Assembly: GCA_033558025.1 (NCBI GenBank)
Contig: JAUCEF010000010.1
Coordinates: 2,319,001 to 2,383,000, forward strand
DNA: 64,000 nucleotides
DNA from: Phytophthora sp. 'mugwort'
Taxonomy: Eukaryota > Oomycota > Peronosporomycetes > Peronosporales > Peronosporaceae
Direction: 5' to 3'
A model generated the notes under the pieces. That model was not told where the DNA came from. It saw only the letters and a program-made list of their open reading frames with translations, and made no database searches. This document shows positions 57,901-64,000 of the stretch, piece after piece. The position numbers were made by a program, and so were the translations under genes. The stretch's first letter is position 1; every line of letters begins with the position of its first letter.

Positions 57901-59140
57901 CAAAGAAATCGCCGTTATAAGTCACAAAAATATGTGGCTTTTCGTCCACGATATGCTCGAAAAAGCGTTTTAGTAGCTGCTCTTCATTGCCCTCATTGAA
58001 GACAATGAACGGACCTGGATAATCTTCTTTGGGTGTATACTCAAAGTCTTGGATCTCTTCGGATACAAACTCCCGGTTCACAATCAAATATCCTTGTCTG
58101 TCAATCATATAGGAAATCATATAGATCTGATCCATTTGAGCGTCTGGAAACTTGAGTGGGGCCTTGGTACATTCGATATCAAAGGCACAAACCACAGGCT
58201 CGGCCTTGTCCACCATATCCTTCTGTCGTGTCACATCTGAGGCCGAGTATGGTGCGGTAGGGTCATAATTTACGTGGTACCATGCACCTACTCGAATATC
58301 CAAATCGATAGCTACTCGCATAGGGTACGGGACGTCATACTCTCGTAGCTCTAGTAATGAGCTCTCACTCTCGTCTGTACCAGCTTTCGCTGTCTCTGCA
58401 TCAGCTCCAAAGACGAGATCGTCCTCTGTTACTTGTTCTCGTGTCTGTCCCTGCATCTCATAAGCTTGTCGAGCTTGTAATCTCTCCTGGTTTCTAGCTA
58501 CAAGCGGAGACAGTTCTTTCTTCACAGTCATCAGGTCGGAGACTGTAGCGAAGCTTAGCTTTACGTACAATGCCTTTTTACCGTTCAGATGGTCAGCCAT
58601 GTCCAGATCTTCTCGGAAAACACGTTCTGCCTTGGCTACAAGACCTTCAAACTTCCTTAGACAGAAGGCTATGACCTCCTGGGAGCGATTCACCTCTGGA
58701 CGTACGTAGAAATAAGGCTGGTAGATGATGCGCGTCTTGAAGGCCTTGCCATCTTGCTCCAGGAAGTACAATTCCAGGCCGCTGACCTCGTTCTTGCCTT
58801 CAATGGGGTCGGGTAGTGTGCATGCGCGTAGATTAAGCAGCCAGCCGAGTCTGGCGTGGTCTTCTCCGTCCATAATGGCGTCCTGCTGCTCCTTTCTGGC
58901 CTCTTCCTCCTGTTCCAGCAGCTCCGGCAGCAGGTAGAACCCGAACTTTCGGTCGAGCTCGTCGCCCTTCTTAAGTGCGTATTGCTTGGCCTCGGTCATG
59001 CCGCGGCCTGGACGGAAGCGCTGAGAGTTGGCACGTGCGCCCTGTGAGCTGCGCGTCCATGCTGAGCCCGAGCCGCGGCTGTATGGATTGCGGCTGGTCT
59101 TGCCACCGCTATACTGCGTCTTGCCACGCTGCTCCGCCAT
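51938..59140 (-). CDS. POLE: DNA polymerase epsilon catalytic subunit, 2400 aa
   Basis: Leading-strand replicative polymerase with 3'-5' proofreading, acting in the nucleus. The N-terminal half holds the B-family exonuclease: Exo I FDIECTK (Asp321, Glu323), Exo II YNGDFFDWPF and Exo III YSVSDAVATFYLYDKY. Polymerase motif A is LDVAAMYPNIILTNR (Asp673) and motif C is ELDTDGIWAILP (Asp931, Asp933). A Cys-rich segment after motif A (CAACAYNTECGR...SCQR) matches the CysX iron-sulphur site special to Pol epsilon. The second half is the inactive polymerase-like part with a DUF1744-type region, and the C-terminus carries CysA (about 2250: CLSCNLC...CPRC) and CysB (about 2332: CRKCHLP...CPC), which bind the second subunit. 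All catalytic residues are present. Length is slightly above human (2286). ATG 59140 is the first Met; the frame continues upstream only without ATG. Intronless. Confidence 0.97.
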   Translation of the reverse strand: MAEQRGKTQYSGGKTSRNPYSRGSGSAWTRSSQGARANSQRFRPGRGMTEAKQYALKKGDELDRKFGFYLLPELLEQEEEARKEQQDAIMDGEDHARLGWLLNLRACTLPDPIEGKNEVSGLELYFLEQDGKAFKTRIIYQPYFYVRPEVNRSQEVIAFCLRKFEGLVAKAERVFREDLDMADHLNGKKALYVKLSFATVSDLMTVKKELSPLVARNQERLQARQAYEMQGQTREQVTEDDLVFGADAETAKAGTDESESSLLELREYDVPYPMRVAIDLDIRVGAWYHVNYDPTAPYSASDVTRQKDMVDKAEPVVCAFDIECTKAPLKFPDAQMDQIYMISYMIDRQGYLIVNREFVSEEIQDFEYTPKEDYPGPFIVFNEGNEEQLLKRFFEHIVDEKPHIFVTYNGDFFDWPFIETRAQIHGMNMAHEIGVSLDERSGEYRGRCSVHMDAFCWVKRDSYLPQGSQGLKAVTKYKLGYDPVEVDAEEMVALARDEPLKMASYSVSDAVATFYLYDKYVHLFVFSLCTIIPLGSEDVLRKGSGTLCEALLMVEAFEGNIICPNKQSSGREEKFYKGHLVENETYVGGHVECLESGVFRADFFYDFQLVPSAFQQLIDNIDRDLTFSLEIEMNIPVDRVANYEQVKQNIVDHLVALRERPNRKEQPLIYHLDVAAMYPNIILTNRLQPCAIVNEADCAACAYNTECGRAAIKDKNGSCQREMDWVWRGDFYPATRPEYYSIKTQLEYENFPLDKKIEAANGEGSNARNRSVPSTVPFAQLPNDKQELLLKQRFKSYCSSVYKKTKVTEEQKRSATVCMRENPFYVNTVRAFRDRRYEYKGLTKVWKKKVAQAAETKDLLAKIEAQNKCLVYDSLQLAHKCILNSFYGYVMRKGARWHSMEMAGIVTHTGSNIITGARELVEQIGRPLELDTDGIWAILPKSFPETFSFKLKDGGSRSISYPCVMLNADVHAKFTNPQYHELNPVTGQYKTHQECSILFEVDGPYKAMVLPASTEEGKLLKKRYAVFNFDHSLAELKGFELKRRGELQLIKAFQSQVFECFLDGDSLEECYASVAKCANRWLDVIDTRGKSMDDEELMALITENKSMSGKLDEYEGQKSTSITTARRLGEFLGEEMLKDKGLTCKMIIVARPYGEKVTERAIPTAIFATEDAVKKHFLKKWLKDPHLQDFDIRSILDWDYYRTRFASTVQKIISLPAAFQNVKNPVPRIELPDWMRKQVREKNAKHQQGNMKQFFKTAAKGADNGDYVAHLIDMEDLMTGKRSSRPGKPLSRRKRSDGNDRSSPNEEIDDDADELPIAKVKLGDVPFSEWLKNRKKKWKSMLGKRRREREERMRNYNAGGFGMANSVQGSAKRFQSGSTSALAAKGNGVGMENFVINAGSALQREYWQIVEIQQEQGGIFTCWVLTAHSQMLQRITLKMPRVFYITCEETDHENLLSLLPGSRRVSRIVPHFSSKPQSVLEVMLSERQYQQYHKEINQILGDPHVKGVHELQVSALTRAVCALGCVAKVVNPHLSSTNQEYELSDLQFQSTAQAPYLVDLSVYGTAASQPKSLMRRVLLYFAQQKKRAILCLIVLKEDDDVVNDDNVGIAGSEGDANVWYVDPFSNVKSRGSDLKQFFEQMLVESQQESVAAPIQCCSFKTHVVKTVQEAFSGVNATLARLASNKQLAPKPTIVVAQTCIPSSKRLREKIQGLHSFPIALLPWNEEDTLFPALTWRKLMGEKMLTRCFEMTQYYADVLECARYAHLPVGNFTGDHAIAILDTLYSRILTKHKHLWWHSPTSLPDLGGKEQEQQFQQLFSQSLLGSAQQCTQKKSDTGSQHRVDTSVVVCEKGSFTDVCVELELDGLAVNAILVASQIHSIEGLGVAHQMEIDFDGNGDNEASGNGEGTAVVAEGDAEESCHEAFRLLRVMVTTLFKDFLASRNKFADHVLQQFYRWLCSPNSLSFDPALHAMVKRLMEKLFLQLLADFRRLGSQIVYADFSKIILCTKKKSVRDAQTYLNFILQTVLSNELFQVLNFTPKKYFSNLLFLDAENYGCILLKNVVSEEEQEEETEDDDNEKPLEIVAHWNIANYLPRGVDEYFLILVGQFIRRRAEFQQRERRRLADGDDMKPDVAEDDDPLDEDEKQLSPLAKYSQKLVASYFSDKMLRLVPEILTYNMDRDSFPVFAGSYLHMESPALELVKFVTAVFQLEPSVETQVGKMRRTLLKLLHTSEFGDESQFRNPSLSFTVQDVICLSCNLCRSVDLCRDPQLFKGNVLRSDEDEGQENGEDGEATAAWHCPRCFALYDKTAFEMRLVELVQAQSVAYQLQDLYCRKCHLPAEHKMREYCPCSGTYALLSGVRESLLETLRLLKRIAQQHNFEWLLETVQRLEREAAHPLLM

Positions 59141-59575
59141 CGCTTTGGGAGCGGGTGGTTTCCGCGCGGAAAAAGAGTATAGCGGCGCCAAGCAATTGGT
59201 TTGTGCTTCAAATCAGGTTTCGCGGGTGGAAGACATAACCGTTTTTTTTTGTTTTCACGCCGATACTGACTGGTTTTAACCTAATTCAACTTTGGTGTTT
59301 AAATTAAAGTACTTCGGTTTCTATTAGTGCAGAAATATTGGCATTAGTTTTTCACTTTGTTTGTTGACGAGCTATTATTTTCTAAAGGTGTGGATTTCGC
59401 GCGCCTTTAGACCGCCGAGATCTGTGGTGTTAACAGGCCGAATGTGATGAAAAACACGCGTGGGTTGAGAGTTTTATATTTCTTTTTGTCCTACGGGTTT
59501 TTCGGTAGTAGCTCTGGAGACCTACATGTAAGGCTAAACATCGAGCGAGTCCGAGCGCCTGAGGCCGTTGCCATC
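59141..59575 (-). promoter_or_regulatory. Pol epsilon upstream region and peroxiredoxin 5' spacer
   Basis: This 435-bp region contains a 14-bp palindrome TTTCCGCGCGGAAA at 59159-59172, 19 bp upstream of the POLE ATG, and TTTCGCGC at 59395-59402, which fits the E2F/DP consensus TTTSSCGC. Both would suit G1/S control of a replication gene, as in animals and plants. It also holds the 3' flank of the peroxiredoxin gene and a TACATGTA octamer (59523-59530). Confidence 0.45.
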
Positions 59576-60202
59576 TTACTTGGATAGTTTGCGCTTCTTA
59601 GCGGGCTCCTTGACAGTCTCAAAGTACTTGAGCGAGTCCTTGGGGTTAGCGGTCATGCCCTTAGCACCCTTCTTCCAGTTGGCGGGGCAAACGTCACCGT
59701 GCTCTTCATGAAATTGGAAGGCCTCGATAAGACGCAGCACCTCGTCCACGTTGCGGCCGATGGGCAGGTCGTTTATGGTGATCTGGCGCAGCACGCCCTC
59801 CTTGTCAATGATAAAGAGACCGCGGAAGGCCACGCCCTCATCGTCGCCCTCGGATACGAGCACCTCGTACTTGGAGCACAGGTCTTTCTTGACGTCGGCG
59901 ATAAGCGGGATGTTCATGTCGCCCAGGCCACCTTTCTTGCGCGGCGTGTTGATCCATGCCAGGTGCGTGAACTTGGAGTCGATGGAGCAACCGATCACCT
60001 GCGTATTAAGCTTCTTGAACTCGTCGGCGCGGTCGCTGAATGCGCAGATCTCCGTGGGGCACACGAACGTGAAATCCATGGGGTAGAAGAAAAGCACCAC
60101 ATACTGGCCCTTGTAGTCCGATAGCGAGATCTTCTTGAACTCACCGTTGACCACGGCGTCGGCTGTAAACTCCGGAGCGGGCTGGCGGATTGTAAGGACC
60201 AT
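59576..60202 (-). CDS. Typical 2-Cys peroxiredoxin, 208 aa
   Basis: Reduces hydrogen peroxide and organic peroxides using thioredoxin. The peroxidatic Cys48 lies in [13 protein letters not shown] with the conserved Pro and Thr (P41, T45), and Arg127 in FRGLF completes the active site. The resolving Cys172 is in [15 protein letters not shown] (91-94) and YF (193-194) are present, the two motifs that make eukaryotic 2-Cys peroxiredoxins sensitive to over-oxidation. The C-terminus ends [11 protein letters not shown], a basic cluster that could act as a nuclear signal; this is unusual for the family and inferred only. There is no signal peptide or transit peptide. ATG 60202 is the first Met, directly before the conserved start [17 protein letters not shown]. 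It is divergent from the BSD-domain gene, sharing a 276-bp spacer. Confidence 0.96.
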   Translation of the reverse strand: MVLTIRQPAPEFTADAVVNGEFKKISLSDYKGQYVVLFFYPMDFTFVCPTEICAFSDRADEFKKLNTQVIGCSIDSKFTHLAWINTPRKKGGLGDMNIPLIADVKKDLCSKYEVLVSEGDDEGVAFRGLFIIDKEGVLRQITINDLPIGRNVDEVLRLIEAFQFHEEHGDVCPANWKKGAKGMTANPKDSLKYFETVKEPAKKRKLSK

Positions 60203-60478
60203 TGTCGACGATTGGAATAGACTTGCGCAGATGGGAGCGGATCCTAAACTGGTTGATATGATCCGAATCTGCGGCACCGGACCAGCCTGATGCTGATTGG
60301 CTGCCGCGACAGATTTGTGTGACGTCGCCCTGTCCGACGTCGGACACACCACTTTGGTGTTGCGGTTTTGTACACGCTACCCTCTTTAAAGTACGTTGTG
60401 GTACACTTATGCCATCGTACTTAACTGATATTGGCAACAGCCGCCGCGAGAGAACTAAAGGAGAAGCCAAGTGCCGCC
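60203..60478. promoter_or_regulatory. Shared divergent promoter of peroxiredoxin and BSD-domain genes
   Basis: 276 bp between two divergent ATGs. CCAAT boxes in inverted form (ATTGG) occur near 60213 and 60296. No oomycete initiator is clear in either direction. Confidence 0.5.
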
Positions 60479-61801
60479 ATGTCGTTCAGCAGCTTCTACT
60501 CGGTAGTGAGCGCCATCAAGGACAAGTCCGCAGAGGCCATGACGACGCTGAGCTCAGACCTGCAGGACTTCAAGTCCATCGTCCAGGAAGACGTGGCGGA
60601 GCTCAGCAAGACCGTGCGTCAGAACATGCAGGAGGGACGTCTCAGCGTCGATCGCAACGACTCGGAGGAGGAGTCCAAGCAGGACGAACAGGACCAGAAG
60701 CCAAAAGACCTGGCGCAGACGTCCACGGAGCAGCAGGATCAGGACGAAAGGGACCCACTGACGTCGCTTAAGAACTCGCTCTTCGCCTTCGACCTTAACT
60801 CAGTGGGTAGTTCTGTCCAAGACTCCCTTACTTCAGTACAAGGTTCACTTACCTCAGTAGGTAGCAAGTTGACGTCGCTGAACGTCGGCTCCAGCTTGGG
60901 CTCACTCGAGGCCATGGGCTCCAAGCTGCTCAACTCGGCCGACGAGTTCTTGGGCACGCTCGCGGGGGATGCCATGGACGAGGACGAGCTGAGTGAGAGT
61001 GAGCTCAGTGCCAGGCGGTTCCGCTTGCTGGCGTTGCAGGAGGACTCGGAGACGTATATCGATCCGCCGCTTGATGTTGAGACCTTTGACAAGTGGAAAC
61101 TCGCCACACCCAGTGAGGAGCTAACTGAGATCCAGAATGAGGTACTGGAGAGTTACCCGACAGTGGGGGCCAAGTTCACGGAGCTAGTGCCATCTGTGGT
61201 GGAAGCCGACGTGTTCTGGATGCACTATATCTACAAGGCGTCTCTGTTGGCGGCGCAAGAACAGCGCGGGGCTGATTTGCTTGAGCATGGTGCGTTGGTT
61301 GCGGTGTCTATGGGTTTTACGTTGTTTGACTGACGTTATATTTTTGTTATGACAAAACAACCAGCTTTGAACGACGAAGAGGAGGAGATCAGCTGGGATG
61401 TGGACTCGCCTAAGGCCAAGGGCGATGATGGCAAGCCTATTTTCCCTGATGATGAGTCGAAGGAGGAGGAAGGCAAGGTTTCAGTTTCTACTGCCGCTAT
61501 GAATGGCGCGACGTCGTCTAGCGATGGTGAGAGCTGGATCGAGCTGGATGAACGAAAAGAGTCGACCTCTTCGGGTGCGTCGTCGAGCATGAAAGAGCCG
61601 ATCAGTGCTCTGGCCGATTTGAAGTTAGAAGAGGGAGATGAAGGTGCAGAGGAGGACTCTCTGGACTGGGGTGACGATGACGATCTGTCCGTCCCGGAGA
61701 CGGCCAGTGCTGCTACATCGGATACTAAGGTCCCTGAGGTGACGACGGCGACCCACGAGGACGCCACCAAGCGCGGGGAGGACTGGGGCGAGTGGGACTA
61801 A
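60479..61801 (+). CDS. BSD-domain protein, 415 aa, two exons
   Basis: Exons 60479-61289 and 61365-61801 join in phase to 416 codons including the stop. The BSD domain spans residues about 203-255: FDKWKLA, EIQNEVLESYPTVGAKFTELVPSVVEADVFWMHYIY, with the conserved FW pair. The N-terminus (residues 1-55) is helical, with a short SFYSVVSAIKDKSAE start seen in BSD proteins of the BSDC1/DOS2 kind. A 30-residue Ser/Leu repeat region (S(V/L)..SLTS) lies at about 108-145. The C-terminal tail is acidic (ISWDVDSP, DSLDWGDDDD) and ends DWGEWD. The exact role is unclear; relatives are linked to ubiquitin or vesicle functions. The ATG follows GCCGCC at 60473-60478. Without splicing the frame ends after 283 codons, and the second exon would start at an unrelated ATG. 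Confidence 0.88.
61290..61364 (+). other. 75-bp spliceosomal intron of the BSD-domain gene
   Basis: Donor GTGCGT at 61290 and acceptor CCAG ending at 61364, with a branch-point-like TTGACTGAC 30 bp upstream. Splicing joins G to CT, giving Ala, and restores the frame. Length and motifs are typical of Phytophthora introns. Confidence 0.85.
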
Positions 61802-61881
61802 GTTAAGTTGCTGGGCGTGGCACCCGCACATACTTCATCGATCCTATCAACTTTGTTTTCTTTTTTTTTCATTATTATGTC

Positions 61882-62545
61882 GTGGTAGCCAGTACGCGAC
61901 TATCGAACTTTCATATTTCAGGTGCAAGTTCTCAAATTGCGTTGATTCTGTCCCTGTATTGTCATAACAACACCCAGCCTATTGATTGGTTCAGCACTGC
62001 ACTAACTACGCCACGAGAAATTAGAAGAATGAGTCCAACGTGTTCAATCTCACACCTCCAGCAGCAAGTGAAGTACTTGCTCGAGTGCCGTGACCTATGC
62101 CTGACCCAGTTGTTTCGTGTATCCTCAGCACCTTCGTTGACCAACAAGGTAAGTGAGTGAGCCGGGATACTCACGTCTTCTGTGATCGACCGTGGCCGAC
62201 GGCAGCGATCAAAGTCACGAGCTCCATCGACGAAGAGAATAACGGCCGTGTCGTCAAAGCATTCGGGGGCTTCTCCGGTCGGATCAAGTGTGAAATGACC
62301 ACCATTTTCTCCCACTCGTGCTGTCCGACAAGTTGCTGGTCGCTCGACCCATCGGGTTCAGTCGTTTTAGCGACCGTCACTGCACCACGCGCAGATCGAC
62401 ATCCTCACGCGCTTCAGACTGCAAGTCGCACAGATTCATGGGCATTGCCGCAAGTAGAATCGCTCCAGCTAGCTCCCTTTTTAGACGCTGATGCGGTCAT
62501 GTCGACGTCTAAGGGCGCAGAAAGAAACGTTTTAAACACCGTTTG
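61882..62545 (+). pseudogene. Degenerate copy of the downstream bZIP-like gene
   Basis: Frames in this stretch carry clear echoes of the gene at 62722: LQQQVKYLLECRDLCLTQLFR (here) against LKQQVQYLLECRDLQITCLL (gene), RVVKAFGGFSGRIK against CLVEAVGEFTGRFT, and, after one frameshift, FSH...VLSDKLLVARPIGF against FPHVLSDELMVAQIIGL. Order and strand agree with a tandem duplication. Start codon region, middle part and end are lost or shifted, so it is dead. Confidence 0.8.
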
Positions 62546-62681
62546 ACGGTCAAACGCTGCTGAAAAGATTTCGTGCTAACGGTACCGTCAAACTTGAAGC
62601 CATGCTGGACTGCTGGCGCTTTCTGGCGATTTAAATACGCAACCTTTTTGCGCTGCGGCTCGAGCCTCCCACCGCATCTGA

Positions 62682-62695
62682 TCATTTCCAGATTT
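62682..62695 (+). promoter_or_regulatory. Putative oomycete initiator of the bZIP-like gene
   Basis: TCATTTCCAGATTT is a close match to the oomycete initiator plus TTT-rich flank, 27 bp before the ATG. Confidence 0.5.
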
Positions 62696-62721
62696 CTCTG
62701 CGAGTCCCGCGTGGTATCGCG

Positions 62722-63633
62722 ATGAATATCTCTGCGCTGTTATGTTCGCCGGTTGAAACCGAGTCGGCACTGGCCTCTCCCAGTAACGATATACGCCTTT
62801 GCCGGGTTGCTATGTGCGACCGCCCACGCGCACGAGCACCTCCGCCCAAGAAGCGGCACTTTCGCAATACTACCAAGATTGTACCGGATGACCAGCGCAA
62901 ACGTCCGTATCGGATGAGTGTGAGCCAAAAGAAGAGCCGTCAAGAGTTCCAACAGCACGAATCCAAGGTGTTTAACCTCACGCTCGATATTAATGAGCTT
63001 AAGCAGCAAGTTCAGTACCTGCTCGAGTGCCGAGATCTGCAGATCACGTGTCTTTTGCAGACCCGTCAACGGCTCGAGACGCAAGTGTTACGGACAGTAG
63101 ATAAGATCCTTTTTGGTGGGAGCGACAGGCCTCGATCGGGTGACGAAGGCTGCAGCTTCTCGAGGATGTTCATGGAACAATCGGACGGATCGGCGCCTTC
63201 TAACGGCGTCTACGAGTTCTGTCTGCAGCTTGACAAGCCAAACTTTAATCATCGGTCCTGCACTATTGCTACGACTCAAGTGATGGTCGTCGTCGAGGAA
63301 GACCCTGACGGTGACAACGACGAAGCGGCGCAAGTCCGTAAGATTTGCCGTGAACCTGGTGGCTGCCTCGTTGAAGCCGTAGGGGAGTTCACGGGAAGAT
63401 TCACGCGCCAGATCATCGTGTCCATGTTCCCTCACGTGCTTAGCGACGAGCTGATGGTGGCGCAGATTATCGGACTGACCATCACATGCCCGGCGCGGCT
63501 ACTGCTGTATTTCAACGCCCACAGAACGATCATCCGTCAGGTCGCCCAAGCCGATGTCTTCGTGGCTTTAGCTGCGTTGGAGCAGGCCAAACCACGAGAG
63601 TTTGCTGCGATCATGGGCGCGGCTGCCGCGTAG
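62722..63633 (+). CDS. bZIP-like protein with NTF2/SnoaL-like C-terminal region, 303 aa
   Basis: Likely a nuclear regulator. A basic segment (about 37-75, with PPPKKRHFRNTTK and RKRPYRMSVSQKKSR) leads into a helical, leucine-containing segment VFNLTLDINELKQQVQYLLECRDL, resembling the basic region and zipper of the oomycete bZIP-like family. The C-terminal 170 residues (FTGRFTRQIIVSMFPHVLSDELMVAQIIGLTITCPARLLLYFNAHRTI) match, in my reading, the conserved module in oomycete bZIP-like proteins that may adopt an NTF2/SnoaL fold; this is inference. The zipper is short and the basic region is not canonical, so DNA binding is unproven. A degenerate tandem copy lies directly upstream. Confidence 0.62.
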   Translation: MNISALLCSPVETESALASPSNDIRLCRVAMCDRPRARAPPPKKRHFRNTTKIVPDDQRKRPYRMSVSQKKSRQEFQQHESKVFNLTLDINELKQQVQYLLECRDLQITCLLQTRQRLETQVLRTVDKILFGGSDRPRSGDEGCSFSRMFMEQSDGSAPSNGVYEFCLQLDKPNFNHRSCTIATTQVMVVVEEDPDGDNDEAAQVRKICREPGGCLVEAVGEFTGRFTRQIIVSMFPHVLSDELMVAQIIGLTITCPARLLLYFNAHRTIIRQVAQADVFVALAALEQAKPREFAAIMGAAAA

Positions 63634-64000
63634 GAAGATGCTTGGGACTCGTGTTGGCGATGAGGAGGTGGAATCAAGGAGATTTCTGTCGCAAGAGCCC
63701 CCATATGATACGATAAAAATGCAACGGGTTTGTATACGAAATCTTGATTTTTTTTTAAAGAGATTCGCATATTCAGCGTAGCTATTGGTAGGATACGGTT
63801 CAATCGCCGTGGGACTAAGTGCCCTCCCTACAAGATGGGGGCACGCAGTATTTGTTAACTCTTAAGAGCATTCCCACCCGTTCCAACAAAACTCCGACCA
63901 GCTTATATTTGACCGCAGGATAGCGTTAGAAAAGTTTTGGCTTCGCACCGGTTCGACAAAGTACGGACCAAATTCCGTCGACAGTCATCCAGCGGCGGTC
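63634..64000. other. Intergenic end of window
   Basis: No gene recognised. It contains the 3' flank of the bZIP-like gene. Confidence 0.5.

Noticed and set aside
51938..59191. Extended POLE start 17 codons upstream of ATG 59140
   Set aside because: The upstream extension begins with TTG, not ATG; the first ATG gives a natural start.
61349..61801. Separate 150-aa gene after the BSD gene
   Set aside because: Its ATG lies inside a well-formed intron, and splicing joins it in phase to the BSD frame as an acidic tail.
1..64000. RXLR or CRN effector genes, CRISPR arrays, rRNA
   Set aside because: I found no secreted short protein with an RXLR-dEER motif, no LxLFLAK motif, no regularly spaced repeats and no rRNA-like sequence.

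Overview
The window looks like nuclear DNA of an oomycete, most likely Phytophthora or a close relative. I infer this from long intronless reading frames, one 75-bp GT..AG intron, putative initiator elements of the oomycete TCATTY...TTT type upstream of several ATGs, oomycete-style short HSF and bZIP-like proteins, and dense decayed transposons of types common in Phytophthora. The species cannot be set from sequence alone.

The layout is bipartite. From 1 to about 43 kb the DNA is mostly a graveyard of mobile elements with three gene islands. In order: a decayed DIRS-type retrotransposon (minus strand, cut by the window start); Ty1/copia remnants ending near 8.93 kb; a minus-strand LINE split by a Tc1/mariner-type foldback MITE (10818-11545, TA target duplication); a C2H2 zinc-finger gene (15422-16945); a Crypton-like tyrosine recombinase relic (minus, 18463-20348); a pogo-like transposon with terminal inverted repeats and TA duplication (21174-22969); two convergent, paralogous HSF-type genes (24709-25359 and 27485-26733); a second Crypton-like relic (plus, from 30133); a decayed transposase-like gene with a DNCVGQN motif (32464-34180); a second pogo-like element with altered catalytic residues (35289-37061); long perfect hairpins; and a broken DDE_3/IS630-type transposase (41992-42970).

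From 43.3 kb to the end the DNA is gene-dense and carries housekeeping genes: a 2526-residue SWR1-class chromatin remodeller whose single reading frame continues into WW, F-box-like and beta-helix modules; the catalytic subunit of DNA polymerase epsilon (2400 aa, minus); a 2-Cys peroxiredoxin (minus); a BSD-domain protein divergent from it, with one intron; and a bZIP-like protein preceded by a degenerate copy of itself.

Functionally the intact genes fall into chromatin and replication (SWR1, Pol epsilon), redox defence (peroxiredoxin) and transcription (C2H2, two HSF, bZIP-like). I found no convincing rRNA, canonical tRNA, CRISPR array or RXLR/CRN effector gene. The features most worth follow-up are the SWR1 fusion with three tandem acidic DDETT modules, the paired Crypton-like relics, the structured MITE and pogo elements, and the tandem relic beside the bZIP-like gene.
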